From contig JALJCS010000004.1 of assembly GCA_023055355.1 (NCBI GenBank), forward strand, positions 28,672,744 through 28,736,743: 64,000 nucleotides of DNA, given 5' to 3'. Position numbers and translations under genes: made by a program. This DNA is from Agelaius tricolor (lineage: Eukaryota > Chordata > Aves > Passeriformes > Icteridae). Shown here piece by piece: positions 50,949-62,170 of this stretch (position 1 is its first letter; each line of letters opens with the position of its first letter). Under the pieces are notes generated by a model, which worked only from the letters and a program-made list of their open reading frames with translations, had not been told where the DNA came from and searched no databases.

Positions 50949-52593
50949 GCTGAAGTCTTGCTAGACAACTGCAAAAATACATATGCCTGCTTGCAGCTCT
51001 AAGACTTCAATCCTAAAACTGTCCATTCTAGCTCCTGACATCATTACTCCAATTTTCCTATATCTCAGTCCTTTGGGGAAGTCTTCCTAACAGCAGTTTC
51101 CAGAAGACAAAACTTAGAATCTTGGTCTCTGCAAAACACACAGTATTTTTTCTCTTTGAGAGAGAGATCAGTACTTTATCTCCGTTTCTGCCTTTCACCA
51201 GTTTGATATTTGACATCAATTTCCTGTTGCTATGGTTCCCCATACAGCTTTTTAGTTCTGGATTATATTGTGATTTCTTTTGTAAATAAATATTACACCT
51301 ATGGTTTATAATGTTTCTTTAGGGAACCTTGCAATATCTATTACTTTTCAGAAACAGATTTAATGTCTCTCTCTCACATCTAACTAAAAATCTACTTTTT
51401 CATTTTAATTCTTGGAACAAAATGGAGAAAAAACATACATTACCGGAGTGGGAGGTTTAGTGAAGATGGAGCATTTCTTTTTCACTAATGAGGCTTGAAG
51501 GCAGAGTACAATGATAGAATACCCATATTCATTCTTGTGGCCAGAAATGAGTTCTTCCTTTTTCTTTTCCCCCAATTCCCTACCCTGGGAGCATTGTGGA
51601 AGACATAAAACTCATTTTGAATATATTAAAAAAAATCTTCCTAAATGTTATCAATTAGCCATCAAGAACTGGAAACTAGCCTTGAAAATCAATAGTCGCT
51701 ATTAAAGATAAATAAATAATAGAATGACATGTTAATTTCTTAAGACCCTGACTCTGTCACTGCAAATGGGTAGATGCCTTGGAGAAGTAGAGAAATTACT
51801 TGAGTCAGCCACAGAAATTCAACCAATACAGGTTGCTTACTGGCCCTCTGAATATTGTATTTGGTTTCTAAATAGTTTTTTGGCTAAGAAATAAAATAGA
51901 AATATAGCATTGCTAATCTTCATTAAAGGAATATTAGAAAATTCCTGTCATTCTCACTTTTACAAGTACTGAACTCAAAAAACTGATGTGTTACACTGGT
52001 GTGAAAATTCATGAAAGTTAATGCATTTTTTGTATATTCATATTCTCCATATATTATAATTCATATAGTTACTAGCATTAACAATGGTCAGAGCTGTCTC
52101 TATGATTTTTTATGATCTTTACAGACATATATCTTAAAATGAAGACTATTTGCTTAAACTGATGAATTTTGCTGCCTCAAATACCTGATATGTACATAAC
52201 TTGCAGGACTGAAAGTGTGACCGGCATATACCAAATTTGTAACTAGTAAAATCTGTTTAGGAAATCTGCCAGGATTTTTGATGTATTCTGCATTTAACAC
52301 TTTATTATCAAACAGTAGATTACTTAGAAGCATGCCTCTAATTTAGGATTACACAGATTGTCAAAGTAAACAAAATTGGTACCCTGAGACCAGTTCTTAC
52401 TTCACTCCTCTACAGCACTGTAGGTCCTGATCTTGTACAGATGTTAACTTCAGAGGAAATGGAGGGGTCTGAGGCCTCAGTATGCTGAGTCTTTATAAAT
52501 CCACTAACTTCACACCTGTCAAGTTTACAGACATTAAAGCTCTAGTATTTAAACCCTTCAAAAACTAATGTCCAAACCTTTCAAAAGAGTGGT

Positions 52594-53335
52594 TGTATAT
52601 ATTGCATGTTGAACCTGGATGGATGAGAGGTGCTCACCAAAGCTGCTCTGTCCCTCCCCTCTTCAGTTGTACATGGGAGAGAAAATACCACAAAATCCTT
52701 ATGGACTGAGATGAGGGCAGGGAGAGATCACTCACTGATTATCATCACAGTCAAAATGCAGTTGACCTTGGGGAAATGAATTTATTTTATTTTCAATAAA
52801 ATCAGAATACAGCAATGAGAAATAACTCCAAATCTTCCCTCCCTTCTTCCTGGGTCCAACTAAATTTCTAAATTCTCTACCTCCTCCTACTAAGTGGTAC
52901 GGAGGGACAGGAAGTGGGAGCTACTGCAAGTTTATCACACTTTGTCTCTGCCATTCCTTCCTCCTCACACTCTTACCTACACCAATGTGGGCTGCCTCCC
53001 ACAGGACACAGTCCCTAATGAAATTTCTGGATATCAGTCCTCCCCACAGTCTGCAGCAGTCCTCCCCACAGTCTCCAGTTATTCATTAACTGCTCTAGCA
53101 TGGATCCCTTCCCTTTTGGTCAGTCCTTCAGGAACAGGACGCTCCAGTGTGAGACCCCCACAGGGTCACAAGTCCTGCCAGCAAACTGCTCCAGTGTGGG
53201 CTCCACTCTCCATATGGTTATTGTCCTGCCCAGAGCCTGCTTCAGTACAGGCTTCTTAGGAGGTACATTTGGGCACAACCACCTGCTCCAGCATGGGATC
53301 CTCCAGGAGCTCCAGGTGGGTATGCGCTTCCATAA
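52594..53335 (-). mobile_element. Avian ERV LTR / 3'-end fragment, copy 2
   Basis: Same family as 21479-22195. On the plus strand, shared landmarks appear in the same order: GAGAGATCACTCACTGATTA, TTGGGGAAATGAATTTATTT (minus-strand AATAAA at 52781-52786), CAGCAATGAGAAATAA, then repeated phrases of about 30-40 bp such as CTCCAGTGTGGGCTCC, CCCCACAGGGTCACAAGTCC and CCTGCTCCAGCATGGGATCC. This copy keeps more of the tandem-phrase region than copy 1, extending to a GCTCCAGGTGGGTATGCG phrase near 53310-53327. Plus-strand open frames of 88 and 121 codons here come from the repeat phrasing. No viral protein domain is present. Confidence 0.72.
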
Positions 53336-55966
53336 TCTGAGAGTTCATATTCCTATAAAGCAATGAACACATGAACATGAAAGTGAAAGCAAAATTACTC
53401 CCCCCAGGACTAAACTCGCTAAAGTAAAGTTTAATTTTGAGATTGAGCAAATCAGAATGCTTGAACCAAGGCAACAATTGTTTTTTAGCTTTCAAATAAT
53501 ATACTGTAAAGACCTGGTGTTCCTCCTACCTGACCCAAAACTTTTCCTTTTACTGTTTTGCTTCACTTCAGATCCACTCCAGTGGCTGACTTGCCTTTCC
53601 TCATAGTAAGCTACAATAGCATGCTTATGTCCTGTCACACTTGCAACTAAGTCTTGAAAAAATTAGCAAAGTAGTTTACCTCGAGCAAATAGCTTTCTAA
53701 TAGCTGCAATTTGTAATTTTAACTATTGAATTATGAAAATATTTTTTTAGAAAATTCATTATAAAATAATGAAATATACTCAAAAGTTGCACTAATGCAC
53801 TTGTGGTCAGATCATAGGCTAGGTTATGGTTCAGAAAATCAATTTATTTCAATAGAATTTTTAGGCTGGAAGGAGTGTGAATCCTGCCTTGCAAACCTGG
53901 GAGTGGAGCCTTTCACAAGGGTGAGACTAGAGCATAGATATATATGAATTCAAAGTAGATAGAGAATATTTCCAGCATGACATATTTAAGGTTAATGACT
54001 CTTGTGTAGTTAAAGTTCCCCATGGACTGACATTTCTGCCTGATGTTGGAACTGGATTATATACAGACTGTGAGAGTTCCTGCCATAAAATTGAATCAGG
54101 AAAAGAGATAGACTGGGATTTGTGCTTTTGACTGTTCCATGAGAGTCTCTGAATAAATCAGAACTTTAAAACCTGTAATTATTTTTTTTTTCCTTTTTAA
54201 TGATAAGTATGTTTCAAATTTAGTCCTGTGAATGGTAACGATAATAATCATGTTGAAATAAGGACATAGAAAAATTCATGCATTGTTTAATTTCAGATTT
54301 TTTGGAATGGAAATACACTTCCTTATGTGTAGTATTTGAATAAGGCTGCTAAATAACTGATGGTATACAAATTATGTACAGCTTAAGTTTAGACTGACAC
54401 TCAAAATCAGATTTCTGCTGTGAAATGTTTAAACACTTCTCATGTCACATTCAGCAATGTAGGGGTATTAAAACAACCATGGAAACAAACTGTCCATGTA
54501 TATATTTAATTGAATTACCCACTTTCATGAATATTTGATCTGCTGATTGCCTCAAATACTTTAGATTTCTTGCCTATAATTTGAGCTTATTAAATTTCTG
54601 AAGTAAAGGATCTGTGTGACAGGAAGGACAGTAGTCTTGAAAAAGAACAAAAGAGAATTGCACAGTGTATATATTCTTTAACTGGATAGACAGTCCAGAA
54701 TTGTAGACTTCTGGTGATATTTTCTTTTGACAAGGAATCAAAATGATGATGTGACAAAAAGGTCTAATTTTCCTGCTTAAATTGCAAACATCTGATGAGC
54801 ACACATATTTTCCAGGATTAATATCTTAAAAGTTATAGATACTTTTGGTTTTTAAAAACTAAAATTATATAAAAAATACCTCAATTATACTCTTAGAATT
54901 TTTCACAGACAGAGTAACTTACACAGGAAATGGAAATAGTTATAGAGTGTAGATATTGTAGACATGGAAGGATTATCTTTAGCTGCTGGTAAACATATTA
55001 TTTGCAGAGATAATAAAGGAAATGCTGAAGGCTGTCCTTTCTGTGAAGTTGCTTACAGGTGTCATCAGCAAAGAATTTACCTTATAGTAGAATATAAAAT
55101 TCATGTTTTTATTCAGAAAGAAGGATATTTATTTCACATTTATATTTTTATGGTGCCTTATTTTATAATACAGTTAATATAAGTCCTTAAGAATAAAAGG
55201 AAAGACTAAAGAAAAATGTCACATTAACAAAAATAGCATATAATCTCCATTAAGAATCTGTTGCTAAAATGTAGCAAGAATCATTTTTCAGTTTGTGAAT
55301 AGAAACAAAATATAAGAAAAAAAATCTATTACTTGTGTGTTAGTACAGTAAGGGTATCAATAATATTTTTACCTTTGGGACAAGTTTTTCTTCTTCTGCC
55401 CCTTAAACTATCAGTACAATGGAAGAAAATTTTCATAGCATTAACACCCATTTGAAGCCTTAGATTAATCATTAAGCAGCCTTCCGATTGCACATTTGAA
55501 TTGTTAGAGTTCCTAGCTTGAAGATTAACCTGTTGATCTGATATATATATATAAAACTTCTAGTAAAATACCAAAATGGAATTAAAACAGATATGATGCT
55601 TTCAATATAATATATTTTCTATTCAATATTTTCATGATATATAAGATAGGGGACAGTAAAAGCTAAAACTCTTCCAAACTGTTTATAGGTATCAGCTAAT
55701 GGCACAAAACATGCTTATGGAAATTGTTAGAATTGTATTTGTAAGGAATTGACTTAATATAGATTTCTTATACAACAGCACAGACTAGTGGCTTTTAGCA
55801 AGGCTGCAAGTTTGCCTTTTCTCTTAAACAGTTTTAAATTAAGATGGCTAAGACCAGAGGGTATAGAAAGCCTGAGTGTTTCTGTTTTTCTAATTCATGC
55901 ATGGCTTCTGATAGGAGTGAATACTTTCAACTAAATACAAAGGTTTTTTACAAAGAGACAAGTTGG

Positions 55967-56023
55967 TTTTTTTTTGTTTTGTTTTTTTTTTTTTTTTGTT
56001 GTTTTTTTTTTTTTTTTTTTTTA
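55967..56023. repeat. Interrupted poly-T tract, 57 bp
   Basis: T runs of 9, 4, 16, 2 and 21 bp or so, separated by single G residues. Length instability and assembly error are both likely here. Confidence 0.92.
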
Positions 56024-56230
56024 TGCTGTAGGAGATTGAACCTGCCTCACACATTTTTTTACATGTATTCACAAGGAACTACTTTGTCCAGACTGAGTAG
56101 CTTTTCAATTTCTTGCAAAAGTGTGTCTCAGATTCACTGCATCATTACAAAAAAATTACACAAAGATATTGTTCAAAACCTCTCAATCTTCTTGACATTT
56201 CTAGACAAAATATTTGCATAACATTTGTCT

Positions 56231-56298
56231 ATTAAATGTCAGAGGCACACTCAGTTTCAAGGTTTACCTTGAAACTGAGTGTACCTCTGACATTTAAT
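56231..56298. repeat. 68-bp near-perfect palindrome
   Basis: The left arm starts at 56231 with ATTAAATGTCAGAGGCACAC and the right arm ends at 56298 with the matching complement. Arms of 33 bp pair with a single mismatch (56246 with 56283) and a 2-nt centre (56264-56265). No transposon end, T-run or coding context is visible. It resembles a local inverted duplication. Confidence 0.95.
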
Positions 56299-57284
56299 CT
56301 TTCTGTAAGTCTTCTAGACTTCAGAAAACATATAGTTACAATTAAGGTTAGTAACATAACCTGAATGTAGGAATTTTAATCATAGTGATTACTCAGAGGT
56401 CTCCTTTCCTCATTTCTTATGCATCTTCCTATATCTGCTTTTCATGTCTTTCTCTCTAGCTAGCCCAAGTATACTATCACACTGACACTGGTGTCGTTGC
56501 TTCCGGTAGCTGGGATATCCCTTGCTCAATATTGTCCTACATTTCCCATTAAGATGTACCCCATTCCTTGAGAAATGCTTTTCTCTGCAATTATCCAAAT
56601 AACTCCTAGAAAACCTAGTGTGGCCCAGTAGAGGCCTGAGAATATAGTGTAATACAATAAGTACGTGGGAAGGTGCCAATCATAAGGAAGTATGCCTGCA
56701 AATTTCCTACTTTCCAAAACCTAGCTTGTGAAGATGGAAAATCTACTGCTCTTGCTCATCAGAATAAATTGATAAAATGGGTGGAGGTGTGCCTCTGTGA
56801 GTACATTTAAAAAATTGTCTTCCAGTACATTTAATCTGTTGGCCACATTTATGCTCTCAGAATCAAGGTAATGAACACTGGACCTAAAGACAAAGTTAAC
56901 AGTAGGGCACTGTAAATAATCCTTAGATTGAAATCCAGTGGGCTGTATTTAACAGCTGGTATTTGTAACTTAGTACCAGTAATGAGCTGTAAAAGACATG
57001 AAATGTAAACCTCAGACTAGCAGGAAATAAATGATTTACCATGCAGTTTAAAATAAAATATAATTTGATGTAAGCTTTCTTGGGACAGCAAATACTTCAG
57101 GCCTGATAGCCTGATATCAATCTATCATTTCACTACATGATCATAATTCCTCTCACCATACTCCTCCACTGTGTATTTATATTATTCTAAGTGGTTCATC
57201 TGGCTTGATTTCCTCATTCTAGGTCTCATTTCCATTCCATCTTACCATGCAATTTCTTCCCAGCCTCAAAGAGATTACACAGGA

Positions 57285-57302
57285 TTTTTTTTTTTTTTTT
57301 TT
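57285..57302. repeat. Poly-T run, 18 bp
   Basis: Eighteen consecutive T. No retroposon body recognised at its left or right. Confidence 0.88.
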
Positions 57303-57678
57303 AGGAATATGAATGTCTGTATGTATTTTGGCTAAAACTTGCAAATGTGTGAGGCTATGTACTCATGTCTAAATCACAAATCTGTCTAAATCATTCAACA
57401 TCTAACTTGGCTGTCTTGAAATCCTCACCAGGCAGATATAAAATTAACATTTACAGGCATTTAGCTGGGAAGAAATACCGAGTGTTGACTGAATTTGGGC
57501 CTATACATAGATGAAACAGAACTGAGAATGAAGACAGAAAAGCTCTTAAAAAAATGCCCAGGGCTCTGTAAGGTACCTAGTACTGCTTATTCTAACATTC
57601 AGCATCAAACTTCTTTGCAGTGCTAACTACTCTGTGTGTTTTGGGACCTAAAGTGCAGTCTCCTGGCAAGTGGACAAA

Positions 57679-57753
57679 ACTGTTACTATTATTTAATTAC
57701 TGTTATTTAATTACTGTTATTTACTGTTATTACTGCTATTTATAATTACTGTT
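57679..57753. repeat. Degenerate tandem ATTACTGTTATTTA array
   Basis: Units around TTAATTACTGTTAT recur about five times with varying spacing (13-14 bp, then shorter). A small minisatellite-like array. Confidence 0.75.
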
Positions 57754-58633
57754 TAGTTTTGATTTTGTTTTTATATATTTGTTTTTTGGTTTCTGAACCT
57801 GCCAACTCTTAGAGAAATCTGGGTATTCACTGTGAGGTTCCTGCTACCTATCCATAGCATCAGTATTTTAGACCAGCATTTTTACATATTATAATGAATA
57901 AAACAGTAGCACTGATATTTATACCATAAAATTAAACAAATGGTTGTCTGCAAAAGCCTCTTTGATTTTAATTTCCTATTCTTTTTGCATCTTCTATTGT
58001 CCCTATTTTGAAACGATTTATGCTCTCTAGTTCATATTTAAGAATATGTCTTAATTAAAAAGTCCTTCTTTCAGACCTTGAATTGCAAAGAGATTTAGGT
58101 CCACATTTTCATAATTTTACACTCTTAACACCATTAGAATAATGATCATTTAGATGGCTACACAGGTGTTAAGCAGCTAAATTTCATAAATGGAGATATC
58201 TTTATTCTTAAAAAAACCCTCAAATTTTATTTAAAGTCAGGAAAGAAATCCTTCCAGCAGATGGCAGCAACTCTCCACCTACCCCAATTCAGACTCTAAA
58301 CATGTATATTAAGCACAAACTCAGAGAAGAAATTCTTTTTTTTTCCCAGCTGATGGCTGAATTGCTTACGTAGACTATTCTTCCCCAGTTTTAATTTTCA
58401 AGATGACCAAACACAACTGGTGTCACTAAGTTGTCTGAAACCAACCAAGCCAGGAGGTATATATTAGATTACAATTATTTTACTATATTGACAATTTAGA
58501 TAAAGGAAGGTGGACAAAATCTGTAGTTAAATTTTTATTTAGGTGACAGGATGCACTGCTTAAACTAAACTTAAGCTGAACTTGCTTAAACAACTGCAAG
58601 AATCTGAAGCTGTTCGGGCTTTTACTGAGACAG

Positions 58634-58653
58634 ATTTCCTTGCATTTCCTTGC
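58634..58653. repeat. 10-bp tandem duplication
   Basis: ATTTCCTTGC occurs twice in tandem. Confidence 0.9.
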
Positions 58654-59636
58654 AGTGGACTTGTCATTCATAGTCATTCTTCTTACTTGGCACATTGGTA
58701 GTGTAAGTGGTATTGGACAGGATATACACAGCCTCCCTAAAGGTCAGTCTAGCTCAGACATTATTCTCTATTTACAGAAGATCATAATGTCTTCCTGTTC
58801 AAGGAATACTGTCAAATAGAATATTTAAAAGTAATCCAATAAAGTGTATGCTGCAGCTTCCTATAAATAATTAACTGATTTTAATTTAAATCGGTCTATA
58901 AAAAGGAGTGTTAACGTGATTCTTTTCTTCTGCTGAAAAAAACCCCATGTACTACTGAGACTGCAACTGCCTGTGGCACTATCCAACAGTTTATTCACCT
59001 ATGCCTAGACTTAACTCGATCACACAAATAATCCCTCTTTTGTGGAGCTTCTTGTTTAATTGTACCTTAATACATGAATAAGCCACTCCAGGATTCAGAT
59101 GTAGCTGATTACAATTATACTATGCTTATACATAAAAATTATCAAAAATACATACGTAGTCCAAAGATTATATTATGTAATTCTTCCACTGCCATCAGCT
59201 TTCTTGTTATTTGATATTTAAAGGACTTGTAAGTAAAGCTAAAGCTGGTAATGATGCAGAAGTCTAAAAGAATCCCATCAAATTCTGTTCTTTTGACAAA
59301 TATGAGAGATAAAAAATATTTTGCTTACTTTAAAACAATGCAACTGTAATCCATATTTCAAGATAATACTACAAAACATTTAATTTGCTCCACAAATTTG
59401 GTTTTGTTTAGCTTAAAAAAGGGTGTTACATTTTTGAACCAAATGTTATGAAAGGACTTCAATTAGAAAACATGAATTTGTGTAAAAGTAAAGCTAAATA
59501 GCTTTAAGTTACCTGCTGACAATTTCTTAGCTATGTTGCATGTCGAATGGATATAGCAGGGGAAGTGTTACACTGGTAACCATTGAATAAGCTTTTCTGA
59601 CTTTGTAGCCTAAACATTACTGTTTAGTTGTTGGGG

Positions 59637-59849
59637 TCTTTTCTTTTCTTTCTTTTCTCTTTTCTTTTCTTTTCTTTCTTTTCTCTTTTCTTTTCTTTTC
59701 TTTTCTTTTCTTTTTTTTTCTTTTCTTTTCTTTTCTTTTCTTTTCTTTTCTTCTCTTTTCTTCTCTTTTCTTTTCTTTTTTCTCTTCTTTTATCCTCTTT
59801 TTTTTTCCTTTTTCTTCTTTTCTTTCCCTTTTCCCTTTCCCTTTTTTTT
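59637..59849. repeat. TTTTC polypyrimidine tract, 213 bp
   Basis: Every base from 59637 to 59791 is C or T; after one A at 59792, pyrimidines continue to 59849. The basic unit is TTTTC. A higher-order 26-bp period is visible at the left, where CTTTCTTTTCTCTTTTC recurs at 59648 and 59674. Such tracts can form triplex (H-DNA) structures and are length-unstable. The phenylalanine/serine-rich open frame over it is an artefact. Confidence 0.96.
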
Positions 59850-61380
59850 AAATTCCCATAAAGAAAATTGTTCTTTTCTTGCCAAATAGATTCAGATGAC
59901 TTTGGAGGACTCTTTGTCCTTTTCCTTTTAACCCCAGGCTGCTATCATTTGTGGTGTAAGATCACCTGTATCAATTGTCTATAGAAATCTTTTATATTTA
60001 AAAAGGCTTAGAGGGATAGGGTACAAATGTATGATTATGTCAGAAGAGAAGAATGGGTAAAATAACATTTTGGCTTTTATTTGCCAAACTGTATTGGTAA
60101 CTTTGGCTTCACTCAGACAGTTCTGGACCACACAACCACTTTACGGACTTAAAATATGGTTCTCAATTTTCAAACATTCATCAAGAATTTTTGCAGTGGG
60201 GAATTCTATTCATATATTTAGATTTTTGAAAAGTGCACTCTATACCTGTAGTGCATTTAATAAATATATAATTTTTTTTCCTACAAAACATAACTTTCTG
60301 ATATGTACTAATTTGAAATTTTCCATAGTATATCAGATGTTTTATTTAGACAATGAAAAAGACAGAAGAAAAAAACCCCAAAAACCAGACTCAAAAGTAA
60401 CAGCAGCAACAAAAGGTAGAAGTGCACAAAAGTGAAAAATTTCCTGCAGTCCTGTTCCAGGATATATTTTTTAACTTCTTCTTGGTATATGAGCAGAAGA
60501 AATAATGGCAGAATTTCCAAGGTTTTTTTGTGGTTTCTCTCCACCCACAATTAATTTTTATCTTTCTGTGAATTCATTTCACCAATACCTGTCTTGTAGA
60601 TTTTGGGTGATATACAAGTTGACCCATTAGTGGCAGATTTTCCTTGTTATTTATAGGCATTGCTGAACAGTTTCTGTGTGATAATATGCCATTTTCATAA
60701 ATGCCAAATGCTGTTGAGTACTATTTGTATTCATTAGATATATCAAGGAAACAAAACAACAGAGGACATTTTAAATAAAAACCATTGAAAACAAAAATAG
60801 CCACAGAAACAAAATACTTTTAAATGGATAAAAAAGTAAGGGCAGTAACAGAAGGAAATTTTAGAATTAATCTTATTTACAAAATTCCTAATTATACCAA
60901 GAAGATTGGTGGGTTTCATAAAAGAATAGCTTTTAGCTGCATTTCAAATACAGAGCATTGTCCCTACCACAGTTTCTCCAAGGCACAAGTTATCTCATAA
61001 AAAATAGTTATTTTACCTGTGATGTCTTCTATGCCTAGAACTCTGAGAAAATGTTTGTCATCAGTTTTCACCTCATAAAGTTTACTGACTAGAAAATAAA
61101 TTAATCTTGAGGCTTTGTGAAAAAGAGAAAAAGAGAATTTATTTGATAGTGCTTTAATAATAAAACAATTAAGAGACTAGTTGATGTCAATGCCCCCAGA
61201 TCATTATGCAATAATTTTCAAAAAAACAAACAAACAAACAAACAAACCCTCAAAACAAAACAACCAAATAAAAACACCTTGGATTAATTTCTTACTGCAG
61301 AAGCAAGACCATGATTAAACTTTTAATACATTGGAAAATTCAAATTTTTTTCTGTTATTAATTAATTTTTTTTCTGTTTT
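59850..61380. other. AT-rich non-coding stretch
   Basis: No recognised gene. Open frames near 60070-60550 have no recognisable domain. A CAAA repeat lies at its right end, and T-rich sequence (61345-61380) abuts the GC-rich block. Confidence 0.6.
61220..61247. repeat. CAAA microsatellite
   Basis: About six AAAC units after a short A run. Confidence 0.9.
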
Positions 61381-62170
61381 GTGGTGGGACCTAGAACCAG
61401 GGCAGGAGCAGAGGCCTATGACAAAGCCACACCACGGCCAGATTATAGAATTAAGGTGAAGCACAGGGTGAAGAGAAGGTCCTGGAGGCAGCAGGGAGGT
61501 GGAGGGACATGGGTCAGCCCAGCGTTTCCTAGTGACAGGGTCTGGGAGGAAAATGGGGCAGATGACCAGCTCAGCTGCAGCTGTGGTCACAGCCCCAGGC
61601 TCTTGGTCAGGCACCACTGTGGCTGGCTTGAGGGGAATCACAGCGGCAGGCACGTCCTGGGGCAAGGCCTCATAGTGCCTGACTGTGGCTTCCAGCCCTG
61701 CTGTGAGTGCTGACCCATGGCTCCCAGCTGGGTGGGCTGCAAGGCAGCCTCTTGCACAGCTGTGGTGCCTTTCACCATGGCTTGGCCTTAGGACACAGCC
61801 TCACACACAGATAGGGGCTTAGGAAGGTGAGGGCACCCTGGGAGGACAATGTGGGAGCTGCGGATACACCAGGCCTGATACAGTGCACCTGTGGTGTGCA
61901 TTTCCTTAGCAGGGGAAAGAGCTGCAGTGGTGGTGGGGAAGCCACACTGCTCTGCACAAGTGATATGAGGGAATGGGCAGGACAGGTGTGGGCACTGGGA
62001 CCTGGGGAGGGCCCTGGCCGCACATCAGTGGAACTGGGCAGAAGCAGACCCTGTGACAAGCCAGGCCTTAAGGGCTTCCCAAGCCCTTGATGCCCCTGTT
62101 TGGCTATTGCAGCTGCTTTCATCTTAGCCTGTGATAAGTCTGACAGGAACTTCTGTCTCATGAGGAGCAA
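61381..62170. other. Isolated GC-rich block of unknown origin
   Basis: About 790 bp clearly richer in G and C than everything around it, with sharp edges: T-rich sequence to the left (61345-61380) and TATTATTATTACT to the right. Phrases such as AGCTGTGGT, CCAGGCT and GGCAGCC recur loosely. Both strands hold open frames of about 87-132 codons, rich in P, A, S and L, none like a known protein; frames this long are easy in GC-rich DNA. It has few CpG steps, so it does not look like an active CpG-island promoter. If read on the minus strand, the A-rich sequence beyond 61380 could be a decayed poly-A tail of a retrocopy. Other possibilities are a lost repeat family or a conserved exon cluster of a non-coding RNA. 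Confidence 0.55.

Larger units (their letters stand above)
50081..52593. other. AT-rich non-coding stretch
   Basis: No gene or interspersed repeat recognised. Contains an A/C-rich low-complexity tract and a poly-T run, listed separately. Confidence 0.65.
53336..59636. other. AT-rich non-coding stretch
   Basis: About 6.3 kb without a recognised gene or interspersed repeat. Contains a poly-T compound tract, a long palindrome, a further poly-T and a tandem ATTTAATTACTGTT-like array, all listed separately. Overlapping minus-strand frames at 56410-56717 have no recognisable domain. Confidence 0.6.

Noticed and set aside
52894..53366. Plus-strand open frames of 121 and 88 codons with P/S/Q-rich peptides
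   Set aside because: They run through the repeated phrases of an ERV fragment. Such spurious frames recur wherever this repeat lands.
59628..59861. 77-codon phenylalanine/serine-rich open frame
   Set aside because: It is the translation of the TTTTC polypyrimidine tract and not a gene.
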